NCBI GenBank assembly: GCA_026122225.1
Contig: JANEZZ010000407.1
Span: 372,001 to 436,000 of the forward strand
Length of the DNA stretch: 64,000 nt
From: Heloderma charlesbogerti
Lineage: Eukaryota; Chordata; Lepidosauria; Squamata; Helodermatidae
Reading direction: 5' to 3'
A program made the translations under genes and the position numbers. Of this stretch, positions 24,001 through 31,700 are shown piece after piece. The stretch's first letter is position 1. The number at the start of each line of letters is the position of its first letter. Below the pieces are notes generated by a model, which worked only from the letters and a program-made list of their open reading frames with translations, made no database searches and was not told the origin of the DNA.

Positions 24001-26111
24001 AATCCTTATAGACAGACAGACAGACAGCCCCCCCCCCCCCCCCCGGCAAGCTTGGCATTGTCTGTTCAGCCAGGCCGATCGCCGCATCAGATAGGTGTTT
24101 GTAGATTTTAATATGGCATCTTTCTTTTATTTTTAATAGTACAACGCCTAGAGTACTTCCTTTAAAGGTGCCTTATACATACAAATAATAACTTAAAAAA
24201 TAAACTAACAAACTGTCCACATCCTGCAGAGGCTGACCTGATGCTGATAAAATTTGCAGATGACACAAAATTGGGCGGAATAGCTAATACTTTGGAAGAC
24301 AGAAACAAAATTCAAAGTGATCTGGATAGACTGGAGCGCTGGGCAGAAAACAACAGAATAACATTTAATAGGGATAAATGCCAAGTTATGCACCTAGGAA
24401 AAAGGAACCAAAGGCACAGCTACAACATGGGGGATATGTGGCTCAACAACACTACAAGCGAGAAGGAACTTGGAACTGTTGTCAATCACAAGTGGAATAT
24501 GAGCCAAAAATGTGAAGTGGCTGCAAAAAAGGCCAATGCTCTTTTGGGCTGCATTAATAGAAGCATCGCTTCCAAATCCTGGGAAGTACTAGTTCCCCTC
24601 TACACAGCACTGGTTAGTCCTCACCTGGAGTACTGTGTCCAGTTCTGAGAACCACACTTTCAGAAGGATGCAGATGAACTGGAGAGGGTTCAGAGGAGGG
24701 CAACAAAGATGATTAGGGGACTGGAAACAAAGACCTATGAAGAGAGACTGAAAGAACTGGGCATGTTTAGCCTTGAGAAGAGAAGACTGAGGGGAGACAG
24801 GATAGCGCTCTTCAAGTACTTGAAAGGTTGTCCCAGAGAGGAAGGCCAGGATCTCTTCTGCATCATCCCAGAGTGCAGGACACGGAATAATGGGCTCAAG
24901 TTACAGGAAGCCAGATTCCGGCTGAACATCAGGAGAAACTTCCTGACTGTTAGAGCAATATGACAATGGAACCAATTACCTGGGGAGGTGGGGGGCTCTC
25001 CCACACTGGAGGCATTCAAGACGAGGCTGGACAGCCACCTGTCAGGGATGCTCTGACTTGGATTCCTGCATTGAGCAGGGGGTTGGACTCGATGGCCTTG
25101 CAGGCCCCTTCCAACCCTACTATTCTATGATTCTATGACCTACTCTTGCAGCCACCAAGCCTTTTCGGGGGCTGGGTGTAAGAACGGCTTTGCTGGGTCA
25201 GAGTTGGGGGAGGGGGGGCCCTCAGCCAGCCAACTTTGTACTTCTAACTGTGGCCACCCAGACAGCCCTGAAGGGCTCAAAAGCAGGAAATGAAGGAGAC
25301 AACCGCGGCCTGTTGCTGGGCTCCAGAAGCAGCTGCCAAGAGGCATCCTGCCCTGGCATGATCCGGAGCCGTTGTTTGCTAAATGAAGGGAGCCCCACTG
25401 ATTTAGGTCCAGAAAGGCAGATGCCATGCAAGTGATGTAGTGGCCTTGGATCCCATCCCGAGATCCACATCCCTTGGATCCACATCCCAAGAGAGCTTCC
25501 TGACTGCCGGAGGAGGGGGCAGAACGCTCCGGAGGGGTCAGCAAGAACAGAAAAAGCTGGAATGCAGCTCTGGGCCCAGAATTAGTTTCTTTTTTTAAAA
25601 AAAAGAACGTGTCTAGACCTTACAGCTGCAAACCTTGGTTAGGCAGCATGTGGGTCATGCCTAGAGAAAATTTCCAGGGGCTGAAGATTTTTCTCGGGCT
25701 GAAGATTTCCCAGAGATCAGGGATCAGAAGGTGAAACAACGCACACATGGCACAGAATTTTGACTCAAGTGCAACCTCCGGCTGTGCCAAAAGCCCCACT
25801 CCTGGCTGGGGTGGAGATAAAGACAGCAAGCCCCCGCGCCGGAGGGACGACAATTCTCCGGAAGATCCTTGTGCAAAGCCCAATTCCTAGGGGGCATCTC
25901 TCCTACACAGAGCCTGCACCCCCACCGCAGCTGCTCCCCACAAGAGGAGGGTTGGACTCGATGGCCTTGTAGGCCCCTTCCAACTCTACTATTCTATGAT
26001 TCTTAAGATTACTCACCGCAGGCCAGCAGCAGCATCCTTGAGGTGCGGGGCTTTCACAGCCAGTTGGGCAAGTGGCCGCAAGATGCGGGTGGCCGCGAGG
26101 ATGGTTGCCAT
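11558..26111 (-). CDS. BDH1: D-beta-hydroxybutyrate dehydrogenase, mitochondrial (six coding exons)
   Basis: Mitochondrial inner-membrane SDR enzyme that interconverts (R)-3-hydroxybutyrate and acetoacetate with NAD+/NADH in ketone body metabolism. The vertebrate enzyme needs phosphatidylcholine. Coding exons on the minus strand: 26,111-26,017, 21,220-21,148, 20,202-20,092, 13,196-13,055, 12,774-12,622 and 12,027-11,558. All introns are GT-AG with matching phases, giving 347 residues (human 343). Visible features: a basic, acid-poor presequence with an R-S-Y|A processing site at 48-51; TGCDSGFG cofactor loop at 65-72; NNAG at 147-150; and catalytic Ser199, Tyr212 and Lys216 in SPYCITK. The C-terminal half is the lipid-binding type typical of BDH1. 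It faces its own paralog across the CpG island at 27.4-30.1 kb. No frame damage is seen. Confidence 0.95.
12622..12774 (-). CDS. BDH1: BDH1 153-bp exon (NNAG)
   Basis: Acceptor cctctccag, donor gtgagc. It encodes [18 protein letters not shown] and [10 protein letters not shown], with the NNAG motif and the structural/catalytic Asn of the SDR tetrad in VNLWG. Confidence 0.95.
13055..13196 (-). CDS. BDH1: BDH1 142-bp exon
   Basis: Acceptor tttcccccctcag, donor gtaggt. It encodes residues 94-140, including [14 protein letters not shown], the SDR strand with the Asp near the adenine pocket. Confidence 0.95.
13197..15199. other. BDH1 intron 3 (3' part), no repeat recognised
   Basis: Intronic sequence between BDH1 exons. 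The AT-rich patch at 13,500-13,660 and the GC-rich remainder show no gene or known repeat by eye. Frames here are shadows of composition. Confidence 0.45.
15200..17708 (+). mobile_element. Longest sense CR1 LINE copy (endonuclease to 3' tail)
   Basis: About 2.5 kb, antisense to BDH1 in its intron 3. It begins inside the endonuclease domain ([13 protein letters not shown], then [14 protein letters not shown]) and carries most of the RT domain in one 445-codon frame from 15,520 ([34 protein letters not shown]). A stop follows FADDT at 16,855, where other copies have Lys, and about 25 bp are deleted near 16,925. The end is the CR1 tail with repeated attctatg units at 17,680-17,708. 5'-truncated and not competent to move. 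Confidence 0.95.
17985..18035. repeat. Short interspersed repeat fragment
   Basis: The phrase 'gccctccagatgtcttggatgacaactgcc' matches a very common vertebrate repeat block (ccctccagatgttgttggact…). The class is uncertain; probably a DNA-transposon relic. Confidence 0.4.
18045..18655 (-). mobile_element. Second-lineage CR1-like LINE 3' fragment (antisense)
   Basis: The reverse strand encodes a CR1-type C-terminus with [20 protein letters not shown] and a following block ending in 'actccagcattctgtt'. Tails of this family recur at 32.5, 48.8 and 50.9 kb. It lacks the ATTCTATG terminus of the younger CR1 copies. Confidence 0.8.
18656..19085. other. BDH1 intron 3, unique stretch
   Basis: Includes a TG run at 18,795-18,811. 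No gene or repeat recognised. Confidence 0.4.
19086..19820 (+). mobile_element. CR1 LINE 3' fragment
   Basis: A sense copy from [35 protein letters not shown] to the CR1 tail with several ctatgattctatga units. 5'-truncated, with ORF2 C-terminus only. It ends about 270 bp before BDH1 exon 3. Confidence 0.92.
20092..20202 (-). CDS. BDH1: BDH1 Rossmann-fold exon
   Basis: 111 bp, phase 0 at both ends, acceptor ctctag and donor gtaggg. It encodes the first beta strand and the glycine-rich NAD-binding loop ([18 protein letters not shown]), residues 57-93. Confidence 0.95.
20203..21147. other. BDH1 intron 2
   Basis: GC-rich intronic DNA with a C-run near 20,975. Long frames on both strands reflect composition. 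No other feature seen. Confidence 0.5.
21148..21220 (-). CDS. BDH1: BDH1 exon with presequence cleavage region
   Basis: 73 bp between acceptor ctcttgcag and donor gtgagc. It encodes residues 32-56 and ends [14 protein letters not shown]. Human BDH1 has a closely similar RRTYA stretch just before mature residue 1. The R-x-Y|A pattern fits the mitochondrial processing peptidase. Confidence 0.9.
21221..23467. other. BDH1 intron 1, GC-rich part
   Basis: About 2.2 kb, GC-rich with open frames on both strands, but no protein-family match and no repeat recognised. Confidence 0.45.
23468..23725. mobile_element. Candidate hAT-like MITE
   Basis: It starts 'cagggccggccctac…gaggcggctgcctcag' and ends '…tgtctcaggcaggaaatgacttgggcagccctg'. 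The two ends are imperfect inverted repeats with CAG…CTG termini typical of hAT elements. The flanking 8-mers cgctacag and cactggag agree at 5 of 8 positions, consistent with an old 8-bp target duplication. There is no coding capacity. Confidence 0.5.
24008..24043. repeat. (GACA)n followed by poly-C
   Basis: A tetranucleotide run 'agacagacagacag' directly followed by about 16 C residues. A likely length-variable microsatellite and a common assembly trouble spot. Confidence 0.9.
24240..25138 (+). mobile_element. CR1 LINE 3' fragment
   Basis: A sense copy from [23 protein letters not shown] through the ORF2 C-terminus to the terminal attctatgattctatgac. Two frames are split by a stop at 24,646. 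It lies in BDH1 intron 1. Confidence 0.93.
25139..25943. other. BDH1 intron 1, unique stretch
   Basis: Contains a duplicated phrase 'ccttggatccacatccc' near 25,445-25,490 and an A/T run at 25,585-25,605. No gene or repeat family recognised. Confidence 0.4.
25944..26003 (+). mobile_element. CR1 LINE 3' tail remnant next to BDH1 exon
   Basis: Only the last 60 bp of CR1 remain (gggttggactcgatggcc ... ctattctatgattct). It ends about 13 bp from the BDH1 first-coding-exon boundary at 26,017, inside the start of the intron. Confidence 0.88.
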
Positions 26112-26148
26112 GGGTGGGTGTCTTCCTCTGTGAGTCTTCTTCTTGGCT
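26017..26148 (-). CDS. BDH1: BDH1 first coding exon (presequence)
   Basis: An acceptor (ccctgttttgcag) precedes 37 bp of 5' leader, then ATG at 26,111-26,109 with G at +4. It codes 31 residues plus two bases of Arg32 ([14 protein letters not shown]... ), basic and without acid residues until Asp26, as in a mitochondrial targeting helix. The donor is gtgagt after 26,017. Chosen because the phase (two bases) exactly complements the next exon. The acceptor implies a further non-coding exon upstream. Confidence 0.85.
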
Positions 26149-27389
26149 CTGCAAAACAGGGAAGGCAGACCTCTCTTTTATTTGCTCCGAGCTTTTATGG
26201 CCTCATGGACCTCTTACCCATAAAGCAGGGTCCAAAGGAACAGCGCTCCCCCCCTTCACAATGGCAAGCGGCTCCTGCAGCTGCTTGCTTCTTGTCTAAA
26301 CACTGGGGTGCCTCAAACCTGCTCTAAACTCCCCCAATCAATGCCTGTGGGCTTAAGCCACCTGTCAAGAGGACCAGAGAAGGTGGGCACCCATCTAAAA
26401 ACATCACCCCCCTCCCCAATAAAACATTTCCCTAAAGCATGCTTGGGAGTTTGAAGCCAGATCAGCTGTAGCTGCACATTTCCCTTTGAGTGTGACCAGC
26501 AAGAATGAACAAAGCTCAGGCGGTCACAAAGCGGTTTTCATATATGGACAGGGGGCACCTGCAGGAAAAAATAAGGGTGTTCCTGAAACTAATCTGTGGC
26601 AAAGAGCAGCTTAATGTTCAGTCTAGAAGGAGCTGGAATTGTGGGAACACAAAAAAGGCAGAGCCCTAAGGAGCACCAGAAAAGGAGGATCCTGGCTGCC
26701 GTGGGAAAGCAACTGGGCCTGGGGAGTGTGAGACCATCTTGACCAACTGATTCCAGAATGTCTGAATTCGAGAGGCATCGTGCGCCAAACAAGAATGGAA
26801 GGGGGCTCAGAGCGCCATCCCTGGGTCAGAACAAACAGTGGACAGACACGACACGTGAGTGAAAGCTTCCTCCAACACAGGCTGTTATCCTGGCAGCAAA
26901 GCAGCATCCAGACAATTGCAGGGATCCAAAAGACAAGATGAAATAGGCATTTGGTCAATCGAATGGTGAAATAATGGCCAAGTACTCTTAGAGCATTAAT
27001 ATTATAAGATAACCATCAAGAGTGTGGACACTTATGTTGATTACCCCCCACGCCCCCCCCCCACTCTTCCAAAGCAACTTGGGATGGCAACAGCCCCACA
27101 GCAATACCCTGAAGACCTCGCTTTGTGTTGTTAAAAGCTGGAAGGGAGCTGGCCGAGGGCCCCCCTGGGGGGCAACTCTGTGCCTGGCCTTGCACAACTG
27201 GAGGCGGCCTCAGAAGCATCCACAAAGCCCGCGCGTGAGCAGCAAGAGGACAGCGCCCAAGTCGTCTTGTACGTGAGCAAGAGCGGGGCGCTCCAGAAGG
27301 AAGCGCCCAGCTAGCCCCTGTGGGCCAGAGCAAGCCCTGAGGCTGCCTCCCTGGGGTTCGGGGAAGCCCCTTCCCTACGTGGCCATCTC
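26149..27389. other. Upstream intron of BDH1
   Basis: Between the 5' leader acceptor at 26,148 and the CpG island. Moderate GC, an AT-rich patch at 26,985-27,015 and a C-run near 27,050. No gene or repeat recognised. Confidence 0.4.
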
Positions 27390-28325
27390 CAGGCTTGGCC
27401 GCTGAGCCCCCCCTTCCCGGCTGGCAGATGGGGCGGGCAGTGGGCGCCCCCTTGGCTCCTCCATGCCGCAAGGGCTGCGGGGGGGGCTGGCCTGCAGCCA
27501 CACTGGCTACCCCGGCGGGGCCAGAAGCCCCCCCATGCCGTCGTGGAGCCGCTGCTGCCCCCGGCCCTAACCACGGAGGAGGGCCCGCCCCTTCAGCCCC
27601 ACTTGCCGCGCGGGCCTCCTCGCCGCCGGAGCGACCGCGCCACGGGGCAGCAGGCGCAGAGGCGGCCGGCGGGGGGCGGGGCGGGGCGGGGCCAGGAAGG
27701 CGCCCCGGCGGGGGCAGAACGTGGCGCGGAGCGGGACCGCCCTGCGAGGCGGCTCGGGCCGCGGGCGAGCCTGGCTGGCTGCAGAGCTGCGGCTGGACGG
27801 GGCGGCGCCTGCGCTCCGGAGGGGCCCGCGAGTGCGAGCGCCAGGGCGGCCCCGCCCCGCCCCGCCCCGCCCGCGCGCGTGACCTTCAGCCCGCAAGCGG
27901 CCCTGCCGCGAGCCGGCGCGGGCGCGTCGTCTGTCGGGCTGCGGCCTTGCCGCGGGGCGCCCCGGCGATGCCCCTGCGGGGGGCCGCCCGCAGTCGGCCG
28001 GAGCGGCGCGGGGGCCGGGCTGCGGCGCGCCCCTCCGCCCTCCTGGGGCGCCCCGTCGCGCGCGCCGCCAGGGGCCCGGGCGCCCCCGGCTGCCGGCGCG
28101 GCGCGGGGCGAGGCCGGCGGCGCGGCCCGTCCAGGCGCCGCCTCCCGCCTCGCCACCGGAGGCCCGCGCTGCCGCCCGGCACGCGGCGCCCCCTCGGGCC
28201 AGGCGCCGCCGGCCGGCGTCGGAGCCCCTCGCGCGGGCGCTCCGCCTGCCGCGGCCCGGCCCGGCCGGGGGGGGCGCAAGGGAGGCCCCCGCGCCCGCCG
28301 CCGCGCCCGCCGGCAGGCTGCTCAC

Positions 28326-28460
28326 CGCGCCTTCCCCGCCGCTCGCGAGCCCCGGAGACGCGGCCGGGCGGCGCCGAGGGACCTCCTGGCGCTGGCTGTG
28401 CTGGGCGCCCGTCCGTCCGCCCGCCCGCCCTTGCGCGCCGCGTGACCGGCCCGCCGCGCT
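28326..28460 (-). other. Candidate non-coding first exon of BDH1
   Basis: The acceptor at 26,148 requires an upstream BDH1 exon. On the minus strand a good donor, GCG|gtgagc, occurs with its last exon base at 28,326. The start at 28,460 is arbitrary, set by the ETS-type site. If correct, the two transcription starts lie within about 250 bp of each other. Confidence 0.3.
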
Positions 28461-28468
28461 CGGAAGTG
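28461..28468 (+). promoter_or_regulatory. ETS/GABP-type site
   Basis: CGGAAGTG, the core of the GABP consensus that is frequent in bidirectional CpG-island promoters, sits 85 bp upstream of the paralog start codon. Sequence match only. Confidence 0.4.
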
Positions 28469-28552
28469 ATCTCATTCCTCCTCCGGCCCTCCTCTCTGGC
28501 GCCGCGCCACGCGCGCCGCGCGGACGTGGAGGCGCAGCGCGGGCCGGCGGCG

Positions 28553-28723
28553 ATGCGGCGGGCGCGGGGCAGGCGAGCCGCGCTCCTCGCGGCGCTGCTG
28601 GGGCTGCCGCTGCTGGGGGGCGCCGGGCCGGGCTGCTGCGGAGGCGCCCCGCTGCTGCTGCTGCTGCTGCTCCCGCTGGGGCTGCTGTGCCGGCGCCCTC
28701 CCCGTCTCGGCGGCGCCCTGCCG
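28553..28723 (+). CDS. Paralog exon 1: Arg-rich, double hydrophobic N-terminus
   Basis: 57 codons from ATG to donor gtgagt, phase 0. The start MRRARGRR is followed by [15 protein letters not shown], then [15 protein letters not shown] and CRRPPRLGG; there is no acidic residue. Six CTG codons plus CTC make a Leu7 run (28,652-28,672). It looks like a signal anchor or hairpin membrane anchor, though a mitochondrial presequence is not excluded. The start was chosen because the hydrophobic segments and a consensus donor follow directly. The upstream frame is open, so a longer product is possible. Confidence 0.65.
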
Positions 28724-31700
28724 GTGAGTAGCCGGCGCGCGCGGGGCTGCGTCCCTCCGGCCCTGGCCTCCGCAGCCGGGTCCGGCCCGGGTTGCTGCCT
28801 GCCTAGCCGGCGGAGGCAGCCCTGGGGGGAAGTCCCGGGGCAGGGATGCGTCGCGGCGCCGACCGTCTCTGGCGAGCAGTTCTGGTCCCCCCGGGCATCG
28901 CCGGTGCAGCTGGGAAAGGGCGGCCGAAGAGATCGCGGGGCGGGGGGGCCCTGGGGCACTTTGCCCACGAGGGGGGCCGGCCGAAGCCGTCCGTCGGGGC
29001 CGAGATGGAGGGCGCACTGGGGGGGGGGCATTTTCTCCCCTGTGCACACAACTCGGGGCCCCGCGACGGGGAAGTTCCTCGCGCCCTCGCTGGCCGCGTT
29101 TGTTGCCACCCTCCATGTCTGGAGTCCTTCCAGCGCCACGAGGCTCTTGGCTGCCGGCTCAGGGAGGCCCCCCCGGCAGCGCGCCTCGGATGCTCAGACA
29201 GTGGAGCGCGGCCGTGCTGCCTTCCTGCTGGGGCACCTTCCCAAGGGGCGGCGGGGAGGCCCCGGGCCGGTCCAGCCGCGCTCGGCTGGAGCAGCTCCCC
29301 AAGGGAGACCCACACCTCCGGGGGCGCGTCCCCGAAGGAAGCCCCACGCCCGCAGCGAGGGCCCCTGGCGCCAGCAGAGCGGGCTCCGTGCCCCGGCGGC
29401 TCTCCGGCCGCCCGTGGCATCCAGGGGGCCTGCCCGGGGGGATCGGCAGGAGGGGCGGTGCTGGCGGCCGGGGCCCGCCCCGCCGCCGCCGGAGCCGGGC
29501 AGTCTGTCCGGGGCGCGCCCGCCCTCCTGTCACCTTGTCAGACGGAGCGGACGCGGCTGGAGGAGCCCCGGCGCGTCGCGGCCTTGCGTCGGCACTTCTC
29601 GGCCTGGAGTCTGCGGGGGCAGGCGCCGCAGCCCCCCCGTTCCGTCAAGGTGGCGTGGGCCCGCGTGGGCGTTTGCGCCGAGATCCAGCCAGCGGGCGCA
29701 GCCCCCCGTAGGAGCGCGCCCCCGAGCCCCCGCCCGCCCCGCTTCTGCGGGCCCCATGCGCGGGGCTGCCTCGCGGGAGGACGCCCGCCCCATTGCGGCG
29801 GGGGCCTGGGGAGCGCCGCCGGGCAGAGCCGCCCCTCGGCCTCGAGCGCCGCCCGCGGCCGCGCAGACAGGCTTGTTCGCGGCAGCTGCCGCCGCCCTCC
29901 CGCGGGGCCCCCCGGCGCTGCCCTCCCGCGCCGAGCTCCGGAGCCGCGGGCGACGCTCGCGCCAGGGGCGGGGAGGTGGGCCGCACAAGGCGGGGAGCCG
30001 CCCACAGCCTCGGAGCTGCGCGGGCCGAGGCAGAGAGGCCCTCCAGGCCTCGCGCGCCCCCGTCCCGGCGGGCAGCTGGGCGCCGCCGCCTTTCCCCGTC
30101 CAGACATGCGCGAGGTTGCGCCTCTCCGCTTGCGCAACGACATCAGCAAAGTCTGTTCAGACGCCTGGGCCGATGGACGGTCTTCTGACTGGTGTCTGGG
30201 CTGGGGAGGGCATTGCACAGCTGGGGGCTGCTGCCCCCCACCCCACCCAGTCCTCTCCCTTGGAGATTGTCTTTACCCCTCCAATGGGAGGGGAGCAGCA
30301 GCAGGGGGATTTCTGAGTGCCATCTGCTAATGTGGTCCTGTTTACTTCAGAAAGTAGATGAGTTGACTTCCAGACTCCCTGGTAGGTAGCCAAGTCTAAA
30401 CAGGCCAACATCACCACAGACTCCGAAGTAAGTTGAAACACATTGAACGCTTTATTTAAGAAAATCACAAGAAAACTAAGAAAATCCGCATGGCGATTAC
30501 ATGAGCATCCTATAGAGACTTCTTTGGGGTAGGACCCTTCCTCAGCACCCTCATAGAATCATAGACTACTAGGGTTGGAAGGGTCCCACAAGGCCATCGA
30601 GTCCAACCCCCTGCTCAAGGCAGGAACCCAAGTCAGAGCATCCCTGGCAGGTGGCTGTTCAGCCTCGTCTTGAAGGCCTCCAGTGTGGGAGAGCCCCCCA
30701 CCTCCCCAGGTCATTGGTTCCATTGTCGTATTGCTCTTACAGTCAGGAAGCTTTTCCTGATGCTCAGCCAGAATCTGGCTTCCTGGAACTTGAGCCCATT
30801 ATTCCGTGTCCTGCACTCTGGGATGATCAAGAAGAGATCCTGGCCTTCCTCTCTGGGACAACCTTTCAAGGACTTGAAGAGCGCTATCATATCTTCCCTC
30901 AGTGTTCTCTTCTCAAAGCTAAACATGCCCCATTCTTTCAGTCCCTCTTCATAGGGCTTTGTTTCCAGTCCCCTGATCATCTTTGTTGCCCTCTTCTGAA
31001 CCCTCTCCAGTTTGTCTGCATCCTTCTGAAAGTGTGGTGCCCAGAACTGGACACAGTACTCCAGATGAGGCCTAACCAGTGCTGAGTAGAGGGGAACTAG
31101 TACTTCCCAGGATTTGGAAGCGATGCTTCTATGAATGCAGCCCAAAATAGCATTGGCCTTTTTTGCAGCCACATCACATTGTTGGCTCATATTCAGGTTG
31201 TTTTAGTTTAGACAACTAAACTCTTGCACTCCACTTGTGTTTTAGAGCTAAACTAAAACATGCTAAAGTTTCTAACTTCCCCTTGACTTCCTCCTGCACG
31301 CGACTTGAATGTAAAAAGCTAAGCTAAAGCATGATTAAATTCCTCTAGGCATGTGAAGAATTAAACTTGATGCCTATGTAGTTAAATGTAGAAGAAGAGT
31401 GAAAAAAACCAAAGTCTGCAAGTAAAAATTAACTGGTCTAAATAAAAAAAGTTTCTGGGACCTAAGGGGGTGATTCTGGTGTGCGCAAGGCAGAACTGTT
31501 ACATCAACCATTACATCTTAAATCTACATTTTGCACCCAGTTCTACAACCTAAAATGTGATGGCACATAAGGGGTTAACCAAACTTGGGATTACAAGGGT
31601 TAATCAATGTTAAGGGAATATCCAAGGCAGGTTAGGTTGAACAGTCAGAAATTTATTAAAGCATATCACGCCACAGGATGCATTTAGACAGACCAAAAGT

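Larger units (their letters stand above)
27390..30120. promoter_or_regulatory. CpG island 2, probable bidirectional promoter of BDH1 and its paralog
   Basis: About 2.7 kb of very GC- and CpG-rich DNA between two divergent, related genes. It carries two clusters of GC boxes (ggggcggggcggggcggg at 27,674-27,691 and its complement at 27,850-27,872) and an ETS/GABP-type site CGGAAGTG at 28,461. Paralog exon 1 lies inside it. Frames staying open for almost 3 kb are due to base composition. Confidence 0.8.

Noticed and set aside
27395..30316. 973-codon open frame on the plus strand
   Set aside because: Same cause: CpG-island composition. Only 28,553-28,723 is supported as an exon, by its hydrophobic segments, consensus donor and phase match to 39,982.
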